From Canna indica (taxonomy: Eukaryota; Streptophyta; Magnoliopsida; Zingiberales; Cannaceae): a DNA stretch of 64,000 nucleotides. Location of the stretch: the NCBI GenBank assembly GCA_034359265.1, contig CP136894.1:29232501-29296500 (forward strand), in the 5' to 3' direction. Each line of letters begins with the position of its first letter. The stretch's first letter is position 1. The notes beneath the pieces were generated by a model. It was not told the DNA's origin. It saw nothing but the letters and a program-made list of their open reading frames with translations, and made no database searches. This document shows positions 9,900-21,691 of the stretch, in pieces. The position numbers and the translations under genes are program-made.

Positions 9900-11822
9900 T
9901 TAGGACAGCTTGTATGATTTAAAGAAAAATAAGAATAACTTAGAACAACTACTATATATACCTACGAGATTCATCAATGATCATTTATACACTGCATTTA
10001 GAATTTATCTAAATAAGAAGCAACTTATATAGCATGGTAAGATAACCATAAATTCACAACGCATGAAATACTAAGCATGGTAAAATATTTCATCATTTCA
10101 AAAATTAAAGAGGAATGAGCTAAGGATAGTCACTATGCTATCATTCCTATAATTACATGAAACAATAAATTTACTTGCTATACTTAGGGTTCTTCCTAAG
10201 TGTCATCATGTCTCTATTGTTTTAACGTTCTAACCATGGAAAATTTCCATCTAAAGCTCTCCCTCTCCCTCCCTAGGCTTGGCCGAGCCTTGGGCAAGGT
10301 GAACCTTGCTCGGCTATGCCTAGGGGTGAGCATAGACCGGTTAACCGGTCTATTAGCAAAAAAAAAAACCGATCCATTAATTTTGGTTTTTCAAAATCAT
10401 TAACCGTAAGCCGGTCCATTAACTCCGGTTAACTGCTATTTTGGTTTTGGTTTTTTTGGTTCGGTTAACCAATAATTTTTGGTTAACCAATAAATTTTTT
10501 TAACCTACAAACATAATAATATTAAGCAAATCATGGAGAAAAATCCAAACAAATACCGAATTCTCATTGAGAAAAAAAAATGAAATCATTGAACCAAGAT
10601 AATGTTCTACAAAAACTAATATTTTTATTTTTATTTTTTTAAATATTTTAATATTTCTTTAAATATTTTTATATTTTATAATTTTTTTTATAATTTTTTG
10701 TAATTTTTTATAATTTATAAATTATTATATATATATATATATATAAATTAATAAATTATATCGAACCGGTCGGTTAACGGAAACCGAAAACCGATTTTTT
10801 CAAAAAAAAACCGAAACCGAAAAAATTGGTTCGGTTAACCGAAAAAACCGGTTCGATTTCGGACCGGTTTTCCGATTAACCGAAAAACCAGTTTTTTTTG
10901 CTCACCCCTAGCCATGCGTCTTAGGGTAGGAAAGGAAAAGAAGAATTAATCCCCGACCCTAATTCTTTGTCTCCGCTATATCTTAATTTCATATGGACTA
11001 GATTGCCCCTTCCCCTACACCTGACCGAACCTTTCTCATGAAGTTTTGGGTTCATTCGGCCACACCTATGAGTTCTAGGGAAGACAAGCTCCTTAACACG
11101 TGAAATCGACGATTAAGAATGCTCTATTGATGAACTTAAGATCATCTAAGGGCTCTACTTCCGTCAAGAGAATTGAGAAAATTTTTGGCATGACCTTTCC
11201 CATTTTCCCATGATTCAGAAGCTCTAGTATTGGAGAAATCGACGAGGAAAATAAAACGATCCGACAAGGATTGATACAAAACCATGAATACACAACTACG
11301 AAACCTCGATTCGTCGAAAACTCACGAGAAACACGATCCTATCACCACTAGGGGTTCGACTACCCGCCTCCCCCATTACTTCAAATCTAACCACTCACCT
11401 TGATTGAGGAAGATGAAAGGATTAGATGACGACAACTTCGAATCTTCTGACGACGGCGCGAAATCCCGGATCGACAAAAATCCCCTTTTCCTTGCTTCTC
11501 CCCCTCTCCTATGCGCTGCCTTGTGTGACTCCAAGATGAGCCGCACAGCAGCATGGATGAGGGATTTTAATCCCTCATCTAGCCTTCCATATTGGCCCTT
11601 GACTCTTACTCAAGACTCGACTAAACCCGAGCTCGACTTGGGTTCCGACTCTACCCGCAACACGAGTCGATTTAAACTCGATTAAGGTATAAATGCATAA
11701 AAGGAAAGAGTCATACCTTTTTACTCGAGGCGATCCTGAGACTCGACTCGACTACCCTCGGGTCTGGCGCGCTGCACCAAAACAAATTTTTTTTATATTA
11801 GAAAATTTTCCCGGGTCTTACA
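9900..11822 (+). mobile_element. 3' part of a non-coding TGTCA...TTACA LTR-like element
   Basis: The right end (GCTGCACCAA...TTTATATTAG...GGGTCTTACA at 11822) matches the end of the complete element at 61673-63993. So does the preceding stretch with a CTCGGC-rich segment and an ACTCACCT...GAAGATG segment. The left boundary is not clear. A MITE is inserted at 10321-10910. The element has no coding capacity: the Ser-rich 93-codon frame at 11404-11685 lies inside non-coding repeat sequence. Confidence 0.55.
10321..10910. mobile_element. hAT-like MITE rich in CCGGTTAACCGG motifs
   Basis: A 590-bp element with perfect 12-base terminal inverted repeats (TAGGGGTGAGCA and its complement). The flanking octamers GCTATGCC and GCCATGCG agree at 6 of 8 positions, compatible with a decayed 8-bp hAT duplication. 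The interior is almost entirely AT runs and variants of the palindrome CCGGTTAACCGG, so the strand can fold extensively. No transposase is present, so it is non-autonomous. Confidence 0.72.
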
Positions 11823-12345
11823 GAGGCCCAAACTAGGTTAGAGTCAAAGATTAGCTCATCAAAGGCTCACAAACATTCATAAGATGGCTCAAGGTGTTTT
11901 AGCAGGTCAAAGGAAGGTAGACAAGCCCATTTTGCAGGCAAACAACGAAAATGGCTCGGGCTCAATGGCACGCAACAACTGGAAAAATGACTGTTGTGGT
12001 CGCTAGTCGATCTTTGACCGATCAAACGTTCGATTGAAACTACTAGTTCGATTTTCAATTTTCGGTTCGGGTTTTGGTTTCGAATTTTGTTTTCTTCATC
12101 ATCATCATGCATACCAAGATTTTTACAATCATTCTAGACCCAAAAACCTAGGCACTCAATCTTCTTTGTCTTTCGAGCATCGATCAACGTCCTTTGAGAT
12201 TTTTTAATTTATTGTCGATCTTTCGATCACAGACGTCACATGCTACTCAACTTGGAACCTAAAATTATTTCTCAATTAATATTAGTTTCGAGTTTGTTAT
12301 CATCAAAATCAAGATTCAGACCAAGGTTGAAAACCTTAGGCCAAC
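11823..12345 (-). mobile_element. SIRE-like copia LTR fragment (reverse orientation)
   Basis: The right end reads ...TTGTTATCATCAAAATC...ACCTTAGGCCAACA, the complement of the LTR start TGTTGGCCTAAGG seen at 16696. GGTCGA-like motifs occur inside. The left side is truncated against the preceding element and no TSD is found. Confidence 0.6.
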
Positions 12346-14105
12346 ATCTCCTACCTTTTCTCACTTGCCGTTATTTTCCTAACATGCTTATCGGTGGATT
12401 GGAATGAGCGAGTGACAAGGGTAGGTGAAGAACTTGCGCTCTAACTTTCAATGAAGAGGGAGTTGAAGATGGACAAGATGAGCCACCTCAAGAGGAAGAG
12501 GCTTCACCCTCAACTTCTCAACCTCAAGTTCAAGAGCAAGCTCTAACACCTCTCCCAAAGACTTACGGAATGATACATGATCATCCAATTGATCAAGTCA
12601 TTAGAGACCCATCAAAGGGAATGGTAACTCGTTCTAGTTTCAAAAATATTTGTCAACATGTTGCTTTTATTTCTCAAGAAGAGCTTGAAAATATTAAATA
12701 AGAAATAGATAATACATTTTGGGTTATGACAATGCAAGAGGAACTAAATCAATTTGTTAGGAATGATGTTTGAGATTTAGTATCTAGGCCTAGTGAACAA
12801 GCGGTAATTGGAACCAAGTGAGTCTTTAGAAATAAGTTAGATGAAACCAGTTTAGTTGTTAGAAACAGCGCTAAGGTTAGTGACCCAAGGTTTCAACCAA
12901 GAAGAGAGTATAGATTATAATGAAACTTATGCTCTTGTAGCTAGATTATAGACTATTTACATGATTTTAGCTTTTGCAAATTTTAAAGGCTTTAAACTTT
13001 TTCAAATGGATGTTAAAAGTGCTTTCTTGAATTGTTATCATGGAAAAAGTTTATGTTGAATAACCCTTCGATTTTGAAAATTATGATTTTCCTAATCATG
13101 TTTATAAATTGAAAAATACTTTATATGATTTAAAATAAGCCTCTAGGACATGGTATGAAAGACTTTTAATTTTTTTAATTGAACAAGATTTTAGTGTTAG
13201 ACTTTTAATTTTTTTAATAGAACAAGATTTTAGTGTTGGAAAATCAGATGTTTCCCTTTTCATTAAGCATGATAACCATGATATCCTACTTGTGCAAATA
13301 TATGTGGATGATATAATTTTTGGTGCTACTAATGAAATCCTTTTTGAGTGGTTTGCTAAGTGCATCCAAGATGAGTTTGAGATGAGCATGATGGGAGAGC
13401 TCTCTTTCATGCTTGGGGTCCAAATTAAGCAAACTAAGAAGGAGATCTTTGTCAATCAAGCTAAGTACACATAGGAACTAATCAAAAGATTTGAGATGGA
13501 TGAAGAAAATATTGCATCAACCCCCATAAGTCCATCCACCAAGCTTGATAAGGATGAAGAAGGTATCAAAGTTGATGAAAAACGTTACCGAGGTATGATT
13601 GGTAGCCTACTTTACTTAACCTCAAGTAGACTAGATATAATGTTTGGTGTATGCCAATGTGGTAGGTTTCAATTTTGTCCTAAGATGTCTCATTTGAGTG
13701 CGATCAAACACATATCAAGGCATCTCAAAGACATGATTGACTTAGGTCTTTGGTATCGTAGTAGTGCATTTTTTGAATTGATTGGTTTTTTCAATGATTT
13801 TGCCAGTTGTAAGATTGATAGAAAAAGCACTAGTGAGTGTTGTCAATTCATAGGGATGGATCTTGTTTCATGGTTTTCCAAGAAGCAAAACTCGATTGCA
13901 CTTTCAACTATTGAAGCAAAGTATATCACGACGGCTAGTTGTTGTGTACAAGTCATTTGGATGAAACAAACCCTACTTGATTTTGGTTTGAGTTATTCAT
14001 GCATACCTTTTTATTGTGATAACACTAGTGCTATAAGTTTGACAAAAAAAATTCAATTTTTCACTCTAGGACTAAACATATTGATTTAAGGCATCATTTT
14101 CATAG
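12346..14105 (+). pseudogene. Decayed SIRE-like copia pol (RT and RNase H)
   Basis: This is a Ty1/copia polymerase remnant with several stops and frameshifts. Readable parts include the IN-RT linker (MIHDHPIDQVIRDPS around 12570), the RT motif YVDDIIFG at about 13300, the stretch MSMMGELSFMLGVQIKQTKK, and RNase H pieces (SRLDIMFGVC, FYCDNTSAISLTK near 14040). The 3' end is cut at about 14105 by a foreign gag-LTR segment. The tail resumes at 16487 and leads to an LTR in the same orientation. The integrase and gag parts are missing. It is an inactive relic. Confidence 0.8.
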
Positions 14106-15385
14106 GTTTCAACTTCCTCATTGAGTTTCTTCTTTTCTTCAATCAAAAATTTATTTTGATTTCGGAGGGTCTTGTTGAAAGTTATAACTTCAACCCATTT
14201 ATCAAACATCTCCTGATAGACTTCTTCACGACTGTCAACATATTGAACCTTGTTATCCTCATTCTCAGTGTCTAGAATACAAACAGCTTGAACAATGTTG
14301 ACTATGCAGGCAGCAAAAGCTCTATAGTTGCCTTGCTCAGATTCTTCAGCTTCATCTTCTTCATCATCACCACTCCAGGTAGCTGTAAAAGACTTCTTGA
14401 GATTTCTCTGTACATTAGGACATTCAGATTTGATATGTCCATATCCTTCACATTCAAAGCACTGAACACCTTTAAACTTCTGCTTAAGATCAGATATATC
14501 AACAGAAGATTGACTTCTTCTATTTTTTCCAAAAGATGAACTCATTTTGGATCTGGTAGAACTGGACAGTTGAAACTGCTGTCTGAACTGCACATTCTGA
14601 TTTTGCTTGTTCTTGCCTCTTAGAAATCTTCTGAAATTTTTTGTCATAAGAGCATATGCTGCATCTTTCTCTTCTTCCGAACAGTCTTCAGACTTGTTCT
14701 TTTCTTCAGTAGCATTGAAAACAACATTTCTCCTTTTCTCTTTGTGAGAGTACTTGTCAGACAATTTCAATTCATAAGTTTCCAGTTTTCCCATCAGGGT
14801 GTCAAGAGTAATAGAAGAGGGATCATGAAGTTCACCTATATCAACAGCCTTCATATCAAATTTTGTAGGCATTGATCTTAAAACTTTCCTCACCACATTT
14901 TCTTCAGAGAATGGTTCTCCAAGGTTGGAAGCATTATTCATTAAGTCTTTGATACGCCAATGAAAGTCTTGGATGCTTTCATCTTCGCCCATTTTTAGAT
15001 TCTCAAATTTGGTAATGAGAATTTCAACTTTTGACTTACGAAGAGTCAAAGATCCTTTATGATTTGTCTCCAGAATCTCCCATGCTTGTTTTGCAAGACT
15101 GCAAGCAGAGATAAGTTTGAACTGAGAGGGATCCACACCACTGAAAATGACATTAAGGGCTTTGTTATAATAGTTGGCAGCAACAACTTCTGCTTTCGTA
15201 TATAGGTTCTTTGGCTTCTTCTCAATCCCAAGTGAAGGAGGAGTATAGCCATCTTCTATAGTATCCCAACAATGATCATCTATGGACTTTATGAATGCTC
15301 TTATCCAAGCATTCCAATAAGCATAGTTTGTTTCAATAGGAAGTGGAGGAACATTGACAGAATTCCCCATTGATATTCCTTTCAT
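14106..15385 (-). pseudogene. Orphan copia gag (UBN2 type) inserted in the decayed pol
   Basis: A long open reverse-strand frame with no internal stops. Translation probably starts at MKGISMGNS (15385), because the earlier codons overlap the primer site. It encodes a copia capsid/nucleocapsid: an N-terminal YWNAWIRAFIKSID segment, a central UBN2 gag domain (AWEILETNHKG, LMGKLETYELKL), and a CCHC knuckle CFECEGYGHIKSEC (about 330 residues in). A coiled, Lys/Glu-rich end follows. Protease, integrase and RT are missing: the frame runs into the older element at about 14105, whose sequence supplies the last ten or so codons. Gag coats element RNA in virus-like particles. Alone it cannot transpose. 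Confidence 0.78.
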
Positions 15386-15447
15386 CTGGAGCCTAAAAGA
15401 TAAGAGACACACCAAAGATCTTGTGTAGGAAAATGTGAACACAACTA

Positions 15448-15458
15448 CTCTGATACCA
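15448..15458 (-). other. Primer-binding site of the orphan gag element
   Basis: Read on the minus strand this is TGGTATCAGAG, complementary to initiator tRNA-Met, two bases after the end of the LTR at 15461. Confidence 0.85.
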
Positions 15459-15460
15459 AA

Positions 15461-16486
15461 TGACAATATATTTAGATCTCTTCGGAAACTTCTGTAGAGG
15501 ATAATTGCTTAGGAAGTTTCAACTGTTCTAATACTAGCCTATTGTATCAAAGTAAGAATCAAAACGAAAAGCAATGCTAACACGGGAGATTTATTTACGC
15601 AGTTCAGTGACAAATCAATCACCTAATTTGCAGGGCACTCACAGGACAGATGCCCAATTCACTCTCTATAAGTACAATATAAGTCATCTGGTCCGAAATC
15701 CGACTACCAGTACTACAGTGAATTAAAAATAATAAAAACCTATTTGCTATTACAAGTAAATACCAACTTGCCTCTCCATGACATCACAGCCACAGAGTTT
15801 CGTCCTCCATACAGTCTCGTGTTGTAGTGAGTTATTTGCCAGATATCCAATCTTCTCCTCGAAGATAAAAGGTTGTTGCCTCTTCTGCACTCAATCGTTT
15901 CAACTCCTCTATAAGTGGCAACAATGTTTCTGCGCAATGGAGTTGCCGACAATAGATCTCTTCTTCAATATTTATAGGTGACACTAGAAGATCATTGGAA
16001 GATCTAAATAAATGCTGACTTCAATCATATTTAATCACCATAATCTTTAATAGAAACCGTAAGCATATCTTAAGCATTTTTACAAAAGATCATTTATGTA
16101 AATAAAGAAACGTCTAAGAAATAAGTAAAGAGAAAACTCTTTGAAACTAAACTGTTCAGAAAAAATAATGATGATTTAAATGTCCAGAATTAGTTAAACA
16201 AAATTATCATTAAACCAGAAGTCCATCAGTCATCAAAATCGTCTTAGACAGTCCATCATAAATCCTTTAAGACTATAAGTAGTTAAGACCGCGTCTTCCC
16301 AGTTGAAACCTTCAACATTCTCAGAATCTGGTTACAACAGCTCACTGATCAGAATGGATTGTAACATAAGATTCAACATAAACAGTTCATCAATATGAGC
16401 AGTTGCTTAAAGTCTTTTTACTTGAGAAATAATCTGAAAAATATTTTTGCCAAATATAATCAACATTCATAAAAACAATACTAACA
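15461..16486 (-). mobile_element. 5' LTR of the orphan gag element
   Basis: On the minus strand it starts TGTTAGTATTG at 16486 and ends ATTGTCA at 15461, about 1.03 kb, next to the primer site and gag. The matching 3' LTR and the pol are not found, so the insertion has been deleted on its 3' side. Confidence 0.7.
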
Positions 16487-16695
16487 ACTTCTTGCCCTTT
16501 TGGATTGATGCCAAAAGGGAGAGAAAGTCTTGGTCACACTTGGTTTTATAGATAGGAGAGTTAAGTTTAGATATGCATGTTGATAGGGGGAGCTTTTGAT
16601 ACCATATTCACATAGACTTGAAAGTGAGCACTTGAAATGAACATTGAATCACTTATTTTTCTTGAAATGTTTGTCATCATCAAAAAGGGAGAGAT
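16487..16695 (+). mobile_element. 3' tail of the decayed SIRE-like element with polypurine tract
   Basis: The typical sequence between copia RNase H and LTR resumes after the nested segment (TGCCCTTTTGGATTGATGCC...). It ends in the purine-rich AAAAAGGGAGAGAT just before the LTR at 16696, the primer for plus-strand synthesis. Confidence 0.7.
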
Positions 16696-17826
16696 TGTTG
16701 GCCTAAGGGTTCAACCTTGGCCTCAATCTTAATTTTGATGATAACAAACATGAAACTAACTCATTTATCAAGTTTTGAGTTTAGGTTGATAGAATGATAT
16801 GTGTGCGAAGTTTGTTGAACAATCGTGAAAATTCAAATATTGACGACTTCAAAGGTGATCGAGTCGGAGTTAGGTCTAGGCTTATATTTTGATGTAAAAA
16901 CCATCTAAGGCATCAAACAAACCCATTCCATGTATTTATTCAAAGACAAACCAAAATAAAACTCAAAAACCAAAGCCGAGTGAAAATTTAGCATTCAACC
17001 TTTTTGCTAAATTTTGGTTGATCACCCGCCAATATCCTCGATTGACTGAGGATTGTTTGGCGGGTGATCGAAATGTTCAACGACTCTTTTTTCTAGCCGT
17101 TGAACGGTCATTTTTCACCCCACGCCGACTTCCACCTAATATAAACTCATGTTTTCACGTTGTTTAGGGTTCTATTCATTGAGCAATTCCTTGACCCTTT
17201 ATGCCTTAAAGAGAGCTCCTAAAGATCAAACACAAGTCATTTCTTGTTCTCAAGTCCTTAGTCTTCACCTAAAGCCACCTAAGCTGAAGTTATTCATCTA
17301 CTTGAGGCATTGAAGTGCTAGGAGGCTACTTGGAGGAGCTTGCTTGAGTTTACTTTCATATGATAGCTAGTTTACATGTCTTTTTATTGTTATTTAACTT
17401 GATATATACTTGAAATTGTTAAGTGTAAGGTGTAGGTGTTACACCTTGGTTACTTTGTAATTATTGTTTTCCTTAGAATAATAGTTGAGGCTTCCTCCAG
17501 GGTTGAAGGATAAGCCATCTTTGATTTATTTAGGAGTCGTTCAATATATAAAGTGTTAAGGTAAGAAATCCTTGGTGGTGAGTCAAGGTAGTGGAGTAGG
17601 CAAGGTTGCCAAATCACTATAACTCTTACTTGTTTGCATTGCCTTGTGTTGAATTCTTGTTTAATATTATGTTTGCCATATTGTAATTGCAAGTTGTGAA
17701 GTTAAGATTTGAATTTGTGAAATCTAGATACACCTCTCAACTTGTATTGAAAAACCAAAACTAAACTTAGTGAATTAGCTTACACACTATTCACCTCCAT
17801 ATAGTGTGAATATTTGATTTACACCA
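16696..17826 (+). mobile_element. 3' LTR of the decayed SIRE-like element
   Basis: It starts TGTTGGCCTAAGG after the polypurine tract and runs about 1.13 kb through a TACTCCA..GTAGTGGAGTAGGC-type segment to a degraded end (ACACTATTCACC...TTTACACCA). Other copies end in CCAACA. The right boundary is approximate. Confidence 0.65.
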
Positions 17827-18258
17827 AAGACAATAGGCGAGTTGTTGTGTTTGTTGTGTCTTTGTTCTGGGTTATTGTCACACTGGGTGGGTTGTTATAA
17901 CATCAACACCCAAGGGATGTTATAACATAACATCCCACGGGCGCGATGTTATAACATCCCATGGGATATTTTTGTTAACATCCCCTCCTATGGGATGTTT
18001 GTTAACATCCTGCCCACAACCTCACCCTGGAAACCCAATCGAAGAACAACATTGGAAACACAAAACATCAAACCCAAAAATCCAAATGAACAAGAAATTA
18101 CCTATTTTTCTTGCTATAAGGCTTGGAAAGTTGCGAAATTTTGTCGCCTCTCTTTTTCTTCCTCCAAAGCCTCATTTTCTCTTTTTTTCTTGCTTCAGGG
18201 TTTGTTTTTTTTATATATTTTTTCTTGTTGTCACAAATACCAAACTTGGCATGAATAC
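17827..18258. other. Unassigned, with repeated CCCATGGGATGTTAACA words
   Basis: Several short inverted or direct variants of GGGATGTTATAACATCCC occur at 17890-18010. No gene is supported; the overlapping short frames here are low-complexity. Confidence 0.4.
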
Positions 18259-20147
18259 TGTCACGCCCCAACTCAGGGTCACGTGATCGGCCAGGGTATA
18301 TGTGCCTATACCCCGAAGCCTAAACCAAATAATGTAGCGGAAAAAAAAAAGTTTTATTTTAAAGGAAAAGCGAACCAACACCAAGTTTAGTTTAATAACT
18401 CAAAAATGAAAAGTGCGAAAATATGATTAAGTCCAACAGTTCAAAAGTTCAGTTAAATAAAACCTGAAATAAATGACATAAATGCCCTCAGGGCTACAAC
18501 TCCAAATCAAGCTAATATAAGTGCATGACTACTACCAAAGACTCGACTACGGCCCTAACTAGGACTGCTATGAGATCATGTGGCTCCTCTACCCTCCAGC
18601 GGCGCCAAGTGCATCCAACCCACCTCACTGGTCAGGCTCTGCAAAACAATGGGTGAGTTCAAATAACTCAGCGAGCGGTTTTACCCATCATCACAAATAA
18701 ACACAGATATAACATGAATAAATTCTATCTCTAAAAAAGCAATGTCACAAAGGTGTGACTAGCTACCAGGCCAACAGGCCATCCATGCCCACGACATTTA
18801 ACTCTCCAAAGAAGTGCATCAGGCCGAAGCCCACCATGCCCGAAGGCAACATCACATACTAGGATAATCGGGAAGGCCCTCCTATGAGCAACATCTCCGA
18901 ACTTATCCTAGTAGATAGAAACCCGAGAGCAATCGAGAAAGACCCTCTGAACTTGCTTGACGAGACGTGTAGGGACAATCGAGATTCGCCCATCCGAACT
19001 TGCCCATTTAAGATATCATAGGAGTAATCGGAAAAGGCCCTCCGAACTTACTCCTAAAGGATATCACAGGAATAATTGGGAAAGGCCATCCGAACTTATC
19101 CCACGAAGCTGAACCAGAACAATCGGGAAAGGCCCTCCGAACTTGTTCTGCAGGTTGGGAATTTAGCGTCCAACCACCCGGGCCAAGCCCGTAATCCGAC
19201 TAGTAATTGAGCCACTCCGCCATTCTCAAGGATATGACACGTCAAGACCTAAGTCAAGATTCTCCTACGGTGTCCTAGGGGTGTCCTCATCATGAAGCGT
19301 CTCAACACTTAAAACCCGACCTCTATCCCTTAGACTAGTATTGTCATGAACCCGTATGATTTTATTTTATGCATACTTTACAAGTTGGTTCATAACAGAT
19401 TATGCTCACCCTTTAACCCAATTTTAATTATAGAATTAAAATTTAGATAATCTCAATTAGGGTTTTGTTTTAGGGTACTATTCTGCGCAGAACTTCTGTT
19501 TCTAACCCGAATCTAGTCTCCAAAGTGTATCCTATGTTTCCAAACTATATTTTCTGATCGAAACGATAGGTTATATGACTATGTTCAGAGATCTAATCAC
19601 ATAATAACAGAGTAAACAAGAATCAGCCCAGATTCAACAAACAGCATATAAATTTCAGAAAAACTAAAATTTTCAGCACATCATGAAATAAAAATCCGAA
19701 TTTTATAGAATTAAATCCCTAAATTTCCAACATTACAGATTCACGTTATCATTCCAATCATGCATACAATCTCATAATTTTTACTAAATAAAAGCTAGCA
19801 TATATATCAAGAATTCCTTAATCAAGAATCAAGGAAATTAATTAATCTATAGCATCAAGAACATCTAGAACTCCAAGATGAGGTTGCATCCAACATTCAC
19901 AAGATTAAATCATGAAAATCACAAATCTTTCATTAAACATATGCCCTATGATATGAGATCTAAATTTAAAATCTAAGCATGACATGGAAATCAAGAAAAG
20001 CCTCAAGAACATAAAAAGGATCATCAAGATCATGAAGTCTTCAAGAAAATTCGAAGAAAACCCGAAGAGGAGGGATAAAACCACTCACATAGAGGGGAGG
20101 TCAGTGTAATTTCACTAAATCTCAGGGGAGGTCAGTGTAATTTACCC
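18259..20147 (+). mobile_element. 5' part of a non-coding TGTCACGCCCC LTR-like element
   Basis: It starts TGTCACGCCCCAACTCAGG, matching the start of the complete element at 61673. It shares the GGTCxGGCTCTGCAAAACAA segment, and the right side is cut off at about 20147 by a SIRE-like LTR. A degenerate tandem array lies at about 18860-19152. A doubled GGGGAGGTCAGTGTAATTT occurs just before the break. There are no ORFs. Confidence 0.6.
18860..19152. repeat. Degenerate satellite inside the LTR-like element
   Basis: About six units of roughly 50 bases carry variants of AATCGGGAAAGGCCCTCCGA followed by ACTT and a variable spacer. Confidence 0.75.
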
Positions 20148-20658
20148 TACGATTTATAGTAGTTCAGCTCCAATGCCTACTCCATTACCTAAGCACCCCC
20201 GCTTAGGATTTCTAAACTTAACTTTACTAGATTATTAATATTTTCCTAGCAATGAAGACATTTTATCCGAAGAGTCAACGCTCTCACATCGAAGGCACCT
20301 CTACACCTAGAAGTCTCTTCATTCCTACCGAGAGCACTCTTCCACCTCAAATCCTAAAGGATAATAATCACTAATCCTAATAAATCAAGCTACACTAGTG
20401 GACTTATGCCTCAAACACAAAGGCTACCACCCAATCAAACAAACATAGCAACCTATTGTGCAACTTGTAATTCAAAGAATAAAACACAAAATATACAAAT
20501 AAATGGAGCAAATGAACAAACAATATATACTTAGCTCCAAAACAAAATCGTAGTCCTCTTGATGCTTGTAGGTGATTAAACAATAAAGATCAAAGGCCAA
20601 GTCGAGGTTTAGTATCAAAACTAGGGTTTTCTTAAAAGATGGCTCAAGAAGACTTAGT
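20148..20658 (-). mobile_element. SIRE-like LTR, U5-side half (outermost layer of a triple nest)
   Basis: It shares TTTATAGTxGTTC..CCTACTCCA, CCTAAGCACCC and the following segments with the other reverse-oriented SIRE-like LTRs (compare 21880-22100 and 49120-49340). The LTR is interrupted at 20658 by another element and resumes at 25070. Confidence 0.7.
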
Positions 20659-21479
20659 TGTCACACCCCAAATCCGATATGACCAGCTAGACTATGCCAC
20701 GTACCTCGAAGCCTAACCCCAAAACAACTATACATAAATAAGTAATGAACCCAAAACATTTTATGACATTTAAAACTCAAAGGAAAACATCAAATCCTAA
20801 AAGAAACCCAACCACTAATTAAAAAAAAAGCTAAATGTTTAATTTATTTTCAAAAATTTAAAGTTCCAACATGGACACCCCAAACTAAGGAAAATGGGAA
20901 AACGAAATAACCGAGTCTACATGACTTAACAAAATAGAAATGACTGGACCCGGTATCCTCCTCGATCACGACATGTCATGAGACCCGCTGCCCTGCCGCC
21001 ACCAGCCGCGCTACTGCACCCCGTTACCTCTCTGATCTAACTCAGGTGCTGCAAAATAATAGTAATGAGGGTTAAGTCCAACTAGGACCTAGTGAGCAGA
21101 TCAGTCTTCAATCCACCAAATCAATCATCATGCATAAAAATACAAATAGCAGATATATAACGTAATAACAACGTCAGGAGAAATCAACAATAATATATTC
21201 ACTACTCTATGCATGAAACCAACATTCGTCAACAAGTATAAGATATCCTTAAAAATAACATAACAAGCATCGGTAACACATCCACCACCTACTCATGATA
21301 ACCTCATCCATCAATAAGTATAAGCATATCCACAATAATAAAATAGGATGAATGCAACACCTCAATTATATGCATGCAATGCGACACCTCAATCATATGC
21401 ATGCTCCTCGGACCCGTCGGTCCCACATAGCCACATGGGGTAGGTAGACGAGTGGCCGCCGAACTACCACCCAGCTCAG

Positions 21480-21680
21480 TGTCATCTCTTTGGGGCATGC
21501 TCTCTCCTCACCGGCACTAGCTCTTTTGATCCGTCTCTTTGGGGCATACGTTCCTCTCACCGGTCGGGTCTTTTGGATTGTCTCTTTGGGGTATGATCTC
21601 CCCTCACTAGTTGGACTTTCGGAATAAGGCCAATGCTGTCTCTTTGGGGCATACCCTCCCCTCACCAACGAGGCTTTTGG
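21480..21680. repeat. Minisatellite of about 50-55 bp units
   Basis: Four copies of GTCTCTTTGGGGCAT and near variants are spaced about 50-55 bases apart, each followed by a CTCCTCACC segment. It lies inside the non-coding element. The reverse-strand frame with repeated YAPKR words is a by-product of this array. Confidence 0.8.
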
Positions 21681-21691
21681 GAAATGCAATA

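Noticed and set aside
21393..21689. Reverse-strand frame with repeated YAPKR words as a repeat protein
   Set aside because: It is produced by the minisatellite at 21480-21680 in a non-coding element.
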